64,000 nucleotides of DNA from an uncultured Bacteroidaceae bacterium. Its GTDB lineage: Bacteria; Bacteroidota; Bacteroidia; Bacteroidales; Bacteroidaceae. Position 1 is the stretch's first letter. Each line of letters starts with the position of its first letter. The translations under genes were made by a program, and so were the position numbers. Shown here one piece after another: positions 26,901 through 35,548 of this stretch. Below the pieces are notes generated by a model. The model saw only the letters and a list, made by a program, of their open reading frames with translations, did no database searches and was not told where the DNA came from. The stretch spans positions 37,918 through 101,917 of the forward strand of contig CAJOJA010000010.1 of the NCBI GenBank assembly GCA_905234735.1. The letters run 5' to 3'.

Positions 26901-26925
26901 AATTAAAAATTAAAAATTAAAAAAT
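26901..26925. repeat. AT-rich heptamer tandem repeat upstream of tRNA-Leu
   Basis: Three copies of TTAAAAA with partial flanks. It spans about -25 to -45 relative to the tRNA-Leu transcript start. The same heptamer in the other orientation occurs at 57456-57480, also beside a promoter. Confidence 0.6.
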
Positions 26926-26938
26926 ATTGATTTGCAAC

Positions 26939-27472
26939 CTAATTACTAATGGAAAGAGTGTTGTTTCCGTAATAAACACGGTAGCGGAAAAGCGGTTTGC
27001 CGTTATCGGACTGGCCGGTGTTGTTCAGGTTGTAGGTGCGCTGGCAACGAGAGCAATAGGCAAAACCACCCTCGCGCAACTCCAGGCGTCGCGCTACATA
27101 GAAGTCGTCGTAACAATTACGGCAGGCGAGGTCGTAGCAGGTGACCACAGGTTGCAAGGCATCCATCTCTGGAATTGTGGGCAGTCCGACGATGAAACCC
27201 GTCAATCCCATGTAGAAGCCTGTATAACCCGTAATCTGCAAACGGTTAGCGATGCCTTGCGATCCGTCGGGTTTGGTAAAAAGGAATCGATTGCCATCGG
27301 CCTCAATGCTACACCACTCGCCCATCGACTCGCACGATGTACGCAACTGCGATATGCTGTTGACGGGCGTGAACACGAAGCGAGCCGGCAGGTCGCAATA
27401 CTTGTTTCCAACCAGTTCACCGGAGCAGGCCACAAATAAGAGGGAGAGGGAGAAGAGGAGGGATTTTCTCAT
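26939..27472 (-). CDS. Small lipoprotein with CxxC pairs, Rieske or zinc-ribbon-like
   Basis: 177 residues. A lipoprotein signal LLFVACSG places the acylated cysteine at residue 16. The C-terminal half has CYDLACRNCYDDF and, about 25 residues later, YCSRCQRTYNLNNTG, so two CxxC pairs that could bind a metal. The arrangement recalls small Rieske-like lipoproteins of Bacteroides, but the Cys-His pairs of true Rieske centres are not seen, so a zinc site is at least as likely. It follows argH by 26 bases. Function unknown. Confidence 0.65.
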   Translation of the reverse strand: MRKSLLFSLSLLFVACSGELVGNKYCDLPARFVFTPVNSISQLRTSCESMGEWCSIEADGNRFLFTKPDGSQGIANRLQITGYTGFYMGLTGFIVGLPTIPEMDALQPVVTCYDLACRNCYDDFYVARRLELREGGFAYCSRCQRTYNLNNTGQSDNGKPLFRYRVYYGNNTLSISN

Positions 27473-27498
27473 AGACCAGAAAAACTAGTTATACCGGG

Positions 27499-28836
27499 TT
27501 ATCTGGACAGCAGCCGCTTTTCTGCCCCCACAGCCCGTTCAAACCCAAAGCCGTCCCACACCTGGTGCATGAGGGCGGTTATATCCGATGTACAGAGATT
27601 TCCGATGCTGCCTTCGTGGGTATGGCAAACCTCCTTACACGGTTGAAAACGACCAACCTCGATGTCCATTCCCACCTTCTTATAAGCATCGCGGAAAGGC
27701 ATACCCTTGGTGGCAAGGCGGTTCACCTCCTCGACACTGAACATCAGGTCGTAGCGCGGGTCATCAAGGATACGTTCGTTCACTTCCATCTTACGGATGA
27801 TGTAAGCCGCCATCTGCAGGCAGTCGCGCAATTCCTGGAAGGCAGGAAGGAATACTTCCTTCAGAATCTGCAGGTCGCGGAAATAACCACTGGGCAGGTT
27901 GTTCATTATCAACATTATCTGCTGCGGCAGGGCCTGTATCTTGTTGCACTTCGCGCGGGTCAGCTCAAAGACATCGGGATTCTTCTTATGCGGCATGATG
28001 CTGCTGCCCGTGGTACACTCCTTGGGCAGACGCACGAAGCCAAAGTTCTGACTGTTGAACAGGCAGGCATCGAAGGCCAACTTCGACAGCGTTCCAGCTA
28101 TCCCGGCCAGGGCAAAGGCGACGTTGCGCTCCGTCTTCCCACGCCCCATCTGTGCATAGACAACATTATAGTCCATCGAATCGAAGCCCAGGAGTTCGGT
28201 TGTCATCTTGCGGTTCAAGGGGAAACTGCTACCATAGCCCGCTGCCGATCCCAAGGGGTTGCGATTGGTGATGCGATAGGCAGCCTGAAGCATGACAAGG
28301 TCATCGACAAAACTCTCGGCATACGCCCCGAACCAAAGGCCGAAGCTACTGGGCATGGCCACCTGCAAGTGGGTGTATCCCGGCATCAGGACGGACTTGT
28401 AGCGCTCGCTCTGCTGCTGCAGTTCGCCGAAGAGCACACGCACGTCTTCTGCCACCAGCCGAATCTGCTCACGCGTCCAGAGTTTCAGATCCACCAGCAC
28501 CTGGTCGTTACGACTACGGCCCGAATGAATTTTCTTGCCCACATCGCCCAGCCGACGGGTGAGCAGGAGTTCCACCTGCGAGTGGACATCCTCTACGCCC
28601 TCTTCTATCACGAACTGGCCGCTCTCAGCCTCGCGATAGATATTCTGCAGCTCAGCGAGCAGGGTGTTAAGTTCATCCTTCGTCAGGAGGCCAATACTCT
28701 CCAGCATAGTGATATGTGCCATGGAACCCAGCACGTCGTGGCGAGCCAGCAGGAGGTCGAGTTCACGATCGCGACCTATGGTGAAGCGGGCAATCTCTTC
28801 GTTGATGTCGTAGCCCTTGTCCCAGAGTTTCTGCAT
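27499..28836 (-). CDS. argH: Argininosuccinate lyase
   Basis: 445 residues. Last step of arginine synthesis, splitting argininosuccinate to arginine and fumarate. DVHSQVELLLTRRLG and HSGRSRNDQV near the N-terminal third and the superfamily signature TTGSSIMPHKKNPD with its mobile catalytic serine loop are present. Length is usual for the family. It is last but one of the minus-strand run pyrE / SRPBCC / argH / lipoprotein. Confidence 0.95.
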   Translation of the reverse strand: MQKLWDKGYDINEEIARFTIGRDRELDLLLARHDVLGSMAHITMLESIGLLTKDELNTLLAELQNIYREAESGQFVIEEGVEDVHSQVELLLTRRLGDVGKKIHSGRSRNDQVLVDLKLWTREQIRLVAEDVRVLFGELQQQSERYKSVLMPGYTHLQVAMPSSFGLWFGAYAESFVDDLVMLQAAYRITNRNPLGSAAGYGSSFPLNRKMTTELLGFDSMDYNVVYAQMGRGKTERNVAFALAGIAGTLSKLAFDACLFNSQNFGFVRLPKECTTGSSIMPHKKNPDVFELTRAKCNKIQALPQQIMLIMNNLPSGYFRDLQILKEVFLPAFQELRDCLQMAAYIIRKMEVNERILDDPRYDLMFSVEEVNRLATKGMPFRDAYKKVGMDIEVGRFQPCKEVCHTHEGSIGNLCTSDITALMHQVWDGFGFERAVGAEKRLLSR

Positions 28837-28855
28837 GATGGTTTTTCTTATTAAA

Positions 28856-28891
28856 CTATGTAGGTCTTATGGGTCGTATAGGACTTATAGG
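28856..28891. repeat. Decamer-like repeat between the SRPBCC gene and argH
   Basis: On the minus strand, CCTATAAGTC, CTATACGACC and CATAAGACCT follow one another at about 10-base spacing. The first unit includes the stop codon of the SRPBCC gene. Similar words recur at 38738-38788. Confidence 0.5.
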
Positions 28892-29373
28892 CTGCCCCCT
28901 ATCATTGCCAACATATCGGCCAGGCGTTCCACCCCATCTTGGAGTTTCCCCTTCAGCATCTGTTTCATCAGGAAGTTCAACTCTGCACCCAGTGTGACCT
29001 TCATGGCCGTCTGTCCCTCGCCATTCGGCAGGAGCTGAATCCAGAGGTTGGCCGGTACAGGAGAACCTTCGGCTGCGAACTTCACCAGTTTCGGTTCGTC
29101 GCGCTCCACGATGCGCAGGGATACCGTGCCCATAGGACCGGCATCCACCGTTGCTGCGTCTCGTTCAAGTTGCATCTTCTCTACAATACTCTTTAACTGG
29201 GCCAGTTGCTCATCGTTTACCTTATCGCCAGCCTGCTGCCGAACAAGCTGCTCAAAGGCAGGATCGGCCAGGCGCTCCCGAATGGTGGCCAGGTTCGTCA
29301 TATCCGAGAACTTGGCATATACGCCGTCCACAGGGGCATATATCCGCTTAACGGTGCTTTCGTATTTTGTCAT
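28885..29373 (-). CDS. SRPBCC-fold protein
   Basis: 162 residues. YESTVKRIYAPVDGVYAKFSD at the start and LWIQLLPNGEGQTAMKVT near the C-terminus fit the START/polyketide-cyclase (SRPBCC) ligand-binding fold; a final helix (LKGKLQDGVERLADMLAMI) is as expected. No signal peptide. The ATG overlaps the pyrE stop (ATGA). The ligand is not predictable. Confidence 0.75.
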   Translation of the reverse strand: MTKYESTVKRIYAPVDGVYAKFSDMTNLATIRERLADPAFEQLVRQQAGDKVNDEQLAQLKSIVEKMQLERDAATVDAGPMGTVSLRIVERDEPKLVKFAAEGSPVPANLWIQLLPNGEGQTAMKVTLGAELNFLMKQMLKGKLQDGVERLADMLAMIGGSL

Positions 29374-30002
29374 TTCTTCCAGTTTGCAGGGTCCTTACGC
29401 CATTCGTTCAAGAGTTCCACATCGTCTTCCGTGATATAGCCAATGTGCAGTGCCTCGGCCACAACTGCCTCATAGTTGGTTAGTGTAACCAGTGTCACGC
29501 CAGCCTTTCGGAAGGCCTGTTCAGCCTCGGCAAATCCATAGGTATAAGCAGCCACCATGCCGATGACATCACAACCATTGTTGCGAATGGCCTCGACAGC
29601 CTTCAGGCTACTACCACCCGTGGAAATAAGATCCTCGATGACCACCACCTTCATGCCCGGCTTCAGTTCGCCCTCGATGAGGTTCTCCAACCCGTGATCC
29701 TTGGGTTTCGAACGCACGTAGACAAAGGGCTTTCCAAGCACGTCGGCCACCAATGCACCCTGCGGGATGGCTCCCGTGGCCACACCTGCAATGGCATCCA
29801 CCTCAGGGAAACGCTCCAGAACGATGCGTGCTGTCTCCAGTTTTACAAATGAGCGCAAATCGGGGTACGACAGTGTCTTGCGATTGTCACAATAGAAGGG
29901 CGAGTGCCATCCGCTGGCCCACGTGAAGGGATTGCTGGGCTGAAGTTTGATGGCCTTGATGTGCAGCAACTTGGCCGCAAAGATTTTCTCTAACGTCTTC
30001 AT
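29370..30002 (-). CDS. pyrE: Orotate phosphoribosyltransferase
   Basis: 210 residues. Joins orotate and PRPP to give OMP in pyrimidine synthesis. The PRPP motif VVVIEDLISTGGSSLKAVE and the substrate segment FTWASGWHSPFYCDNR are diagnostic. The ATG at 30002 is chosen because homologues begin near KTLEKIFAAKLLHIKAIKL and the promoter lies 31 bases upstream; the longer in-frame start at 30035 would fall next to the promoter. Confidence 0.94.
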   Translation of the reverse strand: MKTLEKIFAAKLLHIKAIKLQPSNPFTWASGWHSPFYCDNRKTLSYPDLRSFVKLETARIVLERFPEVDAIAGVATGAIPQGALVADVLGKPFVYVRSKPKDHGLENLIEGELKPGMKVVVIEDLISTGGSSLKAVEAIRNNGCDVIGMVAAYTYGFAEAEQAFRKAGVTLVTLTNYEAVVAEALHIGYITEDDVELLNEWRKDPANWKK

Positions 30003-30032
30003 ATTACTTATGTACTTAATAGATTCTCGCTG

Positions 30033-30040
30033 CAAAGGTA
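30033..30040 (-). promoter_or_regulatory. Putative -7 box of pyrE
   Basis: TACCTTTG on the minus strand, 31 bases before the pyrE ATG; it would drive pyrE, the SRPBCC gene, argH and the lipoprotein gene. Confidence 0.55.
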
Positions 30041-30083
30041 CAAGAAATTCTTGACATAACAGCCCTACAGCGGCAAGAAAATA

Positions 30084-30554
30084 TCACGATGCCCGTTCAA
30101 CCTCATCGATAGCAAGGTCCGACTCGAATCCCCTGCCCACAATGAAGCGCAAAAGCTTGGCACGACGTTCGTATTCGCTGCGTGCACGAATGGACGGCAG
30201 CTTCTGCTGTATGAGGTGTCGCATGATTTCAATATATTCGACGTCAGGCAATTCGGTCAGCGCAGCCCGACGGTGAACCTCAGGAAGCCCCATCATGCGT
30301 AGCATCTGATTGATCTTCACCCGTCCCCAACGATTGTAACGCATCTTGTCCAAAGCGTAGGCCCGACAATAGCGTGCCTCGTCAATGAAGCGTTCCTCGA
30401 CAAGCCGAGCCACGATACGCTCCGAGGTCTCGGCTTCCACTCCCCAACGTTGCAACTTCTCCCGTATCTCCGAGGGGCAGCACTCGCGCTGACTGCACAG
30501 GGAGGCGGCTTTGTTCAAAGCCTCTTTTTCCGATGGAATGGTTGTTTTCTGCAT
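30084..30554 (-). CDS. recX: Regulatory protein RecX
   Basis: 156 residues. RecX proteins modulate RecA filament activity. Three-helix repeats are visible: CSQRECCPSEIREKLQRWGV, then IVARLVEERFIDEARYCRAY with the family motif F(I/L)DExRY. No recA is nearby; it follows prmC with a 16-base gap and is probably co-transcribed with it. Confidence 0.88.
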   Translation of the reverse strand: MQKTTIPSEKEALNKAASLCSQRECCPSEIREKLQRWGVEAETSERIVARLVEERFIDEARYCRAYALDKMRYNRWGRVKINQMLRMMGLPEVHRRAALTELPDVEYIEIMRHLIQQKLPSIRARSEYERRAKLLRFIVGRGFESDLAIDEVERAS

Positions 30555-30570
30555 ATTATCAATTCATACT

Positions 30571-31434
30571 TCATGAGAGAGAAGGCTTGCAAGTCACGAC
30601 GAAGCGGTCGTGGCTATATTCGTCCTTCAGTACAGTTACATTTCGAAATCCAAATTCCTCGATTAAATCGCTCGTTTCAGCGCCATAAGCCTGATTGATT
30701 TCAAAATAGAGCATCCCGCCGGGAACAAGATGTCCCTGAGCATATCGGCCTATGGCGCGATAGAAGCGCAGAGGGTCTTCGTCGGGCACGAACAGGGCCA
30801 GGTGAGGCTCGTAGCGCAGCACGTTTGAGTCCATCTCCCGAGCTTCGCTCTTACGGACATAGGGGGGATTGCTAACGATGACATCCCACTGGCGATCGTC
30901 GACAGGGGGCTGCAGGATATCGCGCTGTTCGAAAGTCACCTTAGTCTGGGGATATAGCGCTGCATTGCGACGAGCCAGCAAGAGAGCGGCCTCACTGACA
31001 TCCCAGCCCGTCACGTGAGCCTGGGGCAAGGCCAAGGACAGCGACAGAGCTATGCATCCCGTACCTGTGCCTATGTCCAGTATGCTGCCACTGAAACCTG
31101 CAGGAACGGTATGCGACACCCCATCAACAACCAGATGAACCAGTTGTTGGGTCTCGGGGCGTGGGATAAGAGCCTCCGGACCCGTGAAAAACCGATGGTT
31201 ACAGAAGTCCGTATGGCCCAAAATGTACTGTATAGGCTCGCAACGAAGCAGACGAAGAGTGATTTCCTGCAGAATTGCGCGGTCGTCTGCCGATAATTCA
31301 TTATCTTTGTCGAGCAAAATGTCGGTCTGCGACAACCCGAAACGGTCTTCCAGAAGCCAACGGGCCAGGGCACGCGCCTCGCTCTCGGGATAGGTCTGGG
31401 CCAGTTCGCTGACGATATGATGAAAGGTTTTCAT
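30571..31434 (-). CDS. prmC: Release-factor glutamine methyltransferase
   Basis: 287 residues. N5-methylates the GGQ glutamine of release factors 1 and 2. LDIGTGTGCIALSL is the SAM-binding motif and VIVSNPPYVRKSE the catalytic NPPY motif; the N-terminal helical domain (YPESEARALARWLLEDRFG) is present. The putative promoter at 31439-31446 ends 5 bases before the ATG, so the mRNA would be leaderless or nearly so. Confidence 0.94.
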   Translation of the reverse strand: MKTFHHIVSELAQTYPESEARALARWLLEDRFGLSQTDILLDKDNELSADDRAILQEITLRLLRCEPIQYILGHTDFCNHRFFTGPEALIPRPETQQLVHLVVDGVSHTVPAGFSGSILDIGTGTGCIALSLSLALPQAHVTGWDVSEAALLLARRNAALYPQTKVTFEQRDILQPPVDDRQWDVIVSNPPYVRKSEAREMDSNVLRYEPHLALFVPDEDPLRFYRAIGRYAQGHLVPGGMLYFEINQAYGAETSDLIEEFGFRNVTVLKDEYSHDRFVVTCKPSLS

Positions 31435-31438
31435 GATG

Positions 31439-31446
31439 CAAAGATA
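31439..31446 (-). promoter_or_regulatory. Putative -7 box of prmC-recX
   Basis: TATCTTTG on the minus strand immediately upstream of the prmC ATG, implying an almost leaderless transcript. The GAAAGTT heptamer array at 31449-31484 adjoins it. Confidence 0.5.
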
Positions 31447-31448
31447 AT

Positions 31449-31484
31449 GAAAAGTTGAAAGTTGAAAGTTGAAAGTTGAAAGTT
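31449..31484. repeat. GAAAGTT heptamer tandem repeat between prmC and ribD
   Basis: One copy with an extra A followed by four perfect GAAAGTT copies (31457-31484). It occupies nearly the whole gap between the divergent genes prmC and ribD, over the upstream region of both. Confidence 0.8.
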
Positions 31485-31489
31485 ATTTT

Positions 31490-32470
31490 ATGGAACAGCG
31501 TAAAATAGACGAGAAATACATGCGACGATGCTTGCAACTGGCAAAGTGTGGCGAGGAAGGCGCTGCACCTAACCCGATGGTGGGGGCCGTGGTGGTGTAC
31601 GACGGACGCATTATCGGCGAAGGCTATCACCAACACTGCGGAGGCCCACATGCCGAGGTGAATGCCATCCGTTCGGTGCGCAACCCTGAACTACTGAGTC
31701 GAAGCACCATCTACGTCAGCCTGGAGCCATGTGCCCACTACGGCAAGACACCCCCCTGCGCCCAACTCCTCATCGACAAAGGCATCCGTCGCGTGGTGGT
31801 GGGGTGCCGCGACCCGTTCCCGAAAGTGGACGGAAGGGGCATCGACATGTTGCGCGAAGCTGGAATCGAGGTGCGCGAAGGGGTTCTGGAAGAGGAATGT
31901 CTGTGGCTGAACCGACGTTTCATAACGTTCCACACACTCCGTCGGCCCTACATCACCCTGAAATGGGCACAGAGCTGTGACGGGTTCCTCGACCGCCTGC
32001 GCTCAAGCGATAAGGAACCAGCAGCCCGACTATCGTCGCCCACCACGCAGACGCTGGTCCATCGGCTGCGCTCACTGAACGATGCCATTCTGGTGGGTCG
32101 CCGCACCTGGGAACTGGACCATCCCCTGCTCGACGTACGTCACTGGACCGGCCGCAACCCGCAGCCCATCGTACTGAGCAGCAAATGTTCAGTATGTTCC
32201 GATGCCATCGCAACATACGCGACCGTCGCAACAAACCTAACAGACCTGCTTGCCAGACTGTACGCAGAGGGTGTTCAGCGACTGCTGGTGGAGGGCGGAC
32301 GACAGACCCTGCAAACCTTCATAGATGAGGGACTGTGGGACGAGGCCCGCATCGAAACGGCTCCCACAACCCTGGGCAGCGGTGTCACAGCCCCACAAAT
32401 CAGTGGGCGCAAGGGCGAAAAACTGTTAATTGACGGGCGTCAGATTGCTCATATCTATAAAAATTCTTAA
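31490..32470 (+). CDS. ribD: Bifunctional riboflavin deaminase/reductase
   Basis: 326 residues. Deaminates and then reduces the pyrimidine intermediate of riboflavin synthesis. The N-terminal deaminase has the zinc motifs PHAEVNA and PCAHYGKTPPC; the C-terminal reductase includes ILVGRRTWELDHPLL and LLVEGGRQTLQTFI. The ATG at 31490 (MEQRKIDEKYMRRCLQLA) is chosen; the in-frame start at 31469 lies inside the heptamer array. No plus-strand -7 box is obvious. Confidence 0.94.
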   Translation: MEQRKIDEKYMRRCLQLAKCGEEGAAPNPMVGAVVVYDGRIIGEGYHQHCGGPHAEVNAIRSVRNPELLSRSTIYVSLEPCAHYGKTPPCAQLLIDKGIRRVVVGCRDPFPKVDGRGIDMLREAGIEVREGVLEEECLWLNRRFITFHTLRRPYITLKWAQSCDGFLDRLRSSDKEPAARLSSPTTQTLVHRLRSLNDAILVGRRTWELDHPLLDVRHWTGRNPQPIVLSSKCSVCSDAIATYATVATNLTDLLARLYAEGVQRLLVEGGRQTLQTFIDEGLWDEARIETAPTTLGSGVTAPQISGRKGEKLLIDGRQIAHIYKNS

Positions 32471-32520
32471 TTTCTCGTGTGAATAAGCACACTACGTTTC
32501 GCCAAACGGAAAATTTGTCG

Positions 32521-32528
32521 TACTTTTG
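32521..32528 (+). promoter_or_regulatory. Putative -7 box of the DUF6242 gene
   Basis: TACTTTTG, 33 bases before the ATG at 32562. This may begin the transcription unit leading into porG, uppS and bamA. Confidence 0.55.
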
Positions 32529-32561
32529 TAGTCCGAAAAACGTAACGCGCGTATATACACG

Positions 32562-33965
32562 ATGAAAAAATACATTTATCCCTTGTTTTTGGCAACGCTC
32601 GTCGTGCCCCTGCTGCTCACGTCGTGCTCCAAAGACGACGAAGAAGTAGAGGTCACCGAAACTTGCTACATCTCTCAATTCACGCTGGGTTCGCTGAAGC
32701 GCAGCATGTACACGAAGACCAAGGCCGGCATGGACAGCATATACACAACCACCTTTGCCGGAACGTACTTCCCAATGACCATCGACCAGCGGGCACTGAC
32801 CATTGAGAATCTGGACTCGATGCCCGTGCGCACCCGACTGGACAAGGTGCTGACAAACGTCACCTTCACCGGACTACTCTATTGGAGGCCAGCTGACCTG
32901 ACCAACGTGGAAGATACCACATGGCAAACCTATAGTAATACAGACTCGCTGGACATGACCAAGCCCCTGCACTTCCGTGTGATATCGTCCAGCGGACTGT
33001 CGGGCCGCACCTACACCGTGAAGTTGAACGTCCACCAGCAGCGTGGCGACAGCACCACCTGGCACAACCTGGGAGCCGTGGAGGCTATGTCGCAGGTCAA
33101 GGAACGCAAACTGTTGCTCTATAGCGAATGGATGTACATTATAGGGCGGAAAGCTGACGGAAGCATGACCTGCGTGCGCCGCTTGGAGAAACTCACAGAC
33201 GACTGGACATCACTGTCTGTCACAGGGGCCGAGGGCGGACTGCCCAACACCATACAGATGAAGAATGACACGTTGTTCATGAGCACGACGGACGGACGCG
33301 TTCTGACAAGTACCGATATCACAAACTGGACCGAAAGCAATCTGCCGAAGATACCTGGACTGACCCTGGTAGGCGCCAGCGAGGACTATATCTATGCACT
33401 TTGCAACCAGAAGTTGTATCGGGGCAACGACACGACATGGACAGAAGAACCCCTGGACGACAGCAACGAGAATCTGCCCACAGAGGAACTGAACAGCACG
33501 CTCCGCTTCCTTCCCGACGGTTCCAGGATACTAATGCTCATCGGCAGCCGGAAACCCACCGACACCGCCGCAACCGTCTGGAGCAAAAGATGGGCACAGG
33601 ACGAGGAAACTACCGAGACCTGGATGTACTACAGCCCGAACGAGGCTAACAAATACCCTTGTCCAATGCTGAAGAGTCTGTGCATCGAATACTACGACGG
33701 TGGCCTGCAGGCCCTGGGCGGTGAGAGCCGCGACGGACGCTATGCAGCCATGGACAGCATCTTCCACAGCAGCGACTACGGCGTGGCCTGGAAAACATAC
33801 GAGGGCAACGACATGCCCGTAGACGACGAGTTGCGGATGCAGGCACAGGGTGCTACATACTTCAGCACCACCATCGACCGCAACAATTATCTATGGGTAC
33901 TGATGGACGACAAACTTTGGCGCGGACGCATCAACCGACTCGGTTTCCTGCGAAGCGACAAATGA
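32562..33965 (+). CDS. DUF6242-type lipoprotein
   Basis: 467 residues. Lipobox LLLTSC with Cys22 followed by SKDDEEVE, an acidic stretch after the cysteine as found in surface-exposed Bacteroidetes lipoproteins. The N-terminal part (ALTIENLDSMPVRTRLDKVL, TYTVKLNVHQQ) is beta-rich, and the C-terminal 300 residues have propeller-like repeats (TTDGRVLTSTDITNWT, SSDYGVAWKTYEG). It resembles DUF6242 as I recall it. No enzyme motif. It precedes the envelope genes by 47 bases and may be in their operon. Confidence 0.7.
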   Translation: MKKYIYPLFLATLVVPLLLTSCSKDDEEVEVTETCYISQFTLGSLKRSMYTKTKAGMDSIYTTTFAGTYFPMTIDQRALTIENLDSMPVRTRLDKVLTNVTFTGLLYWRPADLTNVEDTTWQTYSNTDSLDMTKPLHFRVISSSGLSGRTYTVKLNVHQQRGDSTTWHNLGAVEAMSQVKERKLLLYSEWMYIIGRKADGSMTCVRRLEKLTDDWTSLSVTGAEGGLPNTIQMKNDTLFMSTTDGRVLTSTDITNWTESNLPKIPGLTLVGASEDYIYALCNQKLYRGNDTTWTEEPLDDSNENLPTEELNSTLRFLPDGSRILMLIGSRKPTDTAATVWSKRWAQDEETTETWMYYSPNEANKYPCPMLKSLCIEYYDGGLQALGGESRDGRYAAMDSIFHSSDYGVAWKTYEGNDMPVDDELRMQAQGATYFSTTIDRNNYLWVLMDDKLWRGRINRLGFLRSDK

Positions 33966-34012
33966 AGGTGAAGGAGTAAGAATGAAGAGCAAGTAAAAGT
34001 TAAGAACTGACA

Positions 34013-34732
34013 GTGATAAGGCTGACCATCATATTGGTATGTTTACTGGCGACCCTGAATGCAAGGGCCAACGACGAAGACGAATATCAGATGGAGATAG
34101 GCGGTGCACTGGGATTGGACTTCTATCTGGGCGATGCCAACAAAACTCCATTCAACCACACAAGTGTAATGGGTGGAGTGCTGGTGCGTAGGATGTTCAA
34201 CCCTCGTATGGCTCTGAAGGCCAATCTGGCAATGGGACAACTCAGAGGAAACACTAAGGGAGAATACTTCCCGATGGATGCCAGTAGCGAAACGGCAGCG
34301 GGCGGAATACCCGTGAGCTTCAATTTCAAACGCAACGTCCTGGACCTGGGTGCACAGTTCGAAATGAACTTCTGGGGCTACAGCATGGGCGAGAGCTACA
34401 AGGACAACAGCCGCATCACCCCCTATGCTGTGGCCGGATTAGGACTGACACTGGCCATGGGCGGTGGAGCAGGTGTGAATGCCGCACTGAACTGCCCCAT
34501 CGGGATAGGTGTGAAATACAAGGTTATGCCCCGCCTGAACGTGGGTGCAGAATGGACATTCCGCTTCACGACAACGGATGCACTGGACATCAGTGGCGAT
34601 TGGAAACAGCTGAACCAACCCTATGCCATACAGAGCTCGGGCCTGAAGAACAAGGATTGCTACTCGTTCCTGATGTTCTTCTTAACCTACGACATCATGC
34701 CCAAATGCAAAACGTGCCATAATAATGATTAG
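34013..34732 (+). CDS. porG: PorG-like outer-membrane beta-barrel protein (DUF6089)
   Basis: 239 residues from a GTG start, signal peptide MIRLTIILVCLLATLNARA. The rest alternates polar and hydrophobic residues as in a small barrel (EIGGALGLDFYLGDANKTPF, GIGVKYKVMPRLNVGAEWTF). The gene order lipoprotein / this gene / uppS / bamA / ompH is as in Porphyromonas, where this position is porG, a type IX secretion component. Assignment therefore rests on family resemblance plus synteny. Confidence 0.75.
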   Translation: MIRLTIILVCLLATLNARANDEDEYQMEIGGALGLDFYLGDANKTPFNHTSVMGGVLVRRMFNPRMALKANLAMGQLRGNTKGEYFPMDASSETAAGGIPVSFNFKRNVLDLGAQFEMNFWGYSMGESYKDNSRITPYAVAGLGLTLAMGGGAGVNAALNCPIGIGVKYKVMPRLNVGAEWTFRFTTTDALDISGDWKQLNQPYAIQSSGLKNKDCYSFLMFFLTYDIMPKCKTCHNND

Positions 34733-34771
34733 GGATTTAGAGAAAAGATAATAACGATAAAAGACAAAGAT

Positions 34772-35527
34772 ATGACACTACTGGAACAAATAGACCGCGA
34801 ACGTATGCCGCAGCACGTGGCTATCATCATGGACGGTAACGGACGATGGGCCAAAGCCAAGGGGCTGCCACGTACAGCAGGCCACGCCGAGGGTGTGGAG
34901 CGCGTGAAGGAAATCACTGCCGAAGCTACACGTATCGGCCTCAAGTTCCTGACCCTCTACGCCTTCTCCACAGAGAACTGGAACCGCCCGGCTCCGGAAA
35001 TCGAGGCTCTGATGACGTTGCTCATCGACCATCTGGAGGAAGAAACCTTCATGAAGAACAACGTGCGCCTGCTCACCATCGGCGACTTCGGCAAGCTGCC
35101 TCAGAAGGTACAGGAACGCGTGCAGGCCTGCATTGACCACACGGCCAACAACACCCGCATGACCATGGTCGTGGCATTGAGCTACTCCTCACGTTGGGAA
35201 CTGACCCGCACCATGCAGCTAATGGCCGAAGAGGTGAAAGCCGGCAAACTGCAGCCCGAGGACATCACGGAAGAATCCATCTCGCAGCGTCTGCAGACCA
35301 ACTTCATGCCCGACCCCGACCTGCTCATCCGCACGGGCGGCGAACTGCGCATCAGCAACTACCTGCTGTGGCAGGCTGCATACTCGGAGTTCTATTTCAC
35401 AGAAACCTTCTGGCCCGACTTCCGCGAGGAGGACCTTCACCGCGCCATCCTCGACTATCAGGGACGCCAACGCCGTTTCGGAAAGACTGGCGAACAGGTG
35501 GAGGGAGAGTTGAAAGTTGAGAATTGA
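34772..35527 (+). CDS. uppS: Isoprenyl (undecaprenyl) diphosphate synthase
   Basis: 251 residues. Cis-prenyl transferase making the C55 carrier for peptidoglycan and O-polysaccharide. [17 protein letters not shown] holds the catalytic Asp21 and P-loop-like Arg; [13 protein letters not shown] and [19 protein letters not shown] are the other signature blocks. It starts 39 bases after porG and ends 21 bases before bamA. Confidence 0.95.
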   Translation: MTLLEQIDRERMPQHVAIIMDGNGRWAKAKGLPRTAGHAEGVERVKEITAEATRIGLKFLTLYAFSTENWNRPAPEIEALMTLLIDHLEEETFMKNNVRLLTIGDFGKLPQKVQERVQACIDHTANNTRMTMVVALSYSSRWELTRTMQLMAEEVKAGKLQPEDITEESISQRLQTNFMPDPDLLIRTGGELRISNYLLWQAAYSEFYFTETFWPDFREEDLHRAILDYQGRQRRFGKTGEQVEGELKVEN

Positions 35528-35548
35528 ATGTTGTTGACCGAAAACTGA

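Noticed and set aside
27565..28854. 429-codon plus-strand frame
   Set aside because: Antisense to argH, whose catalytic signature is clear on the other strand.
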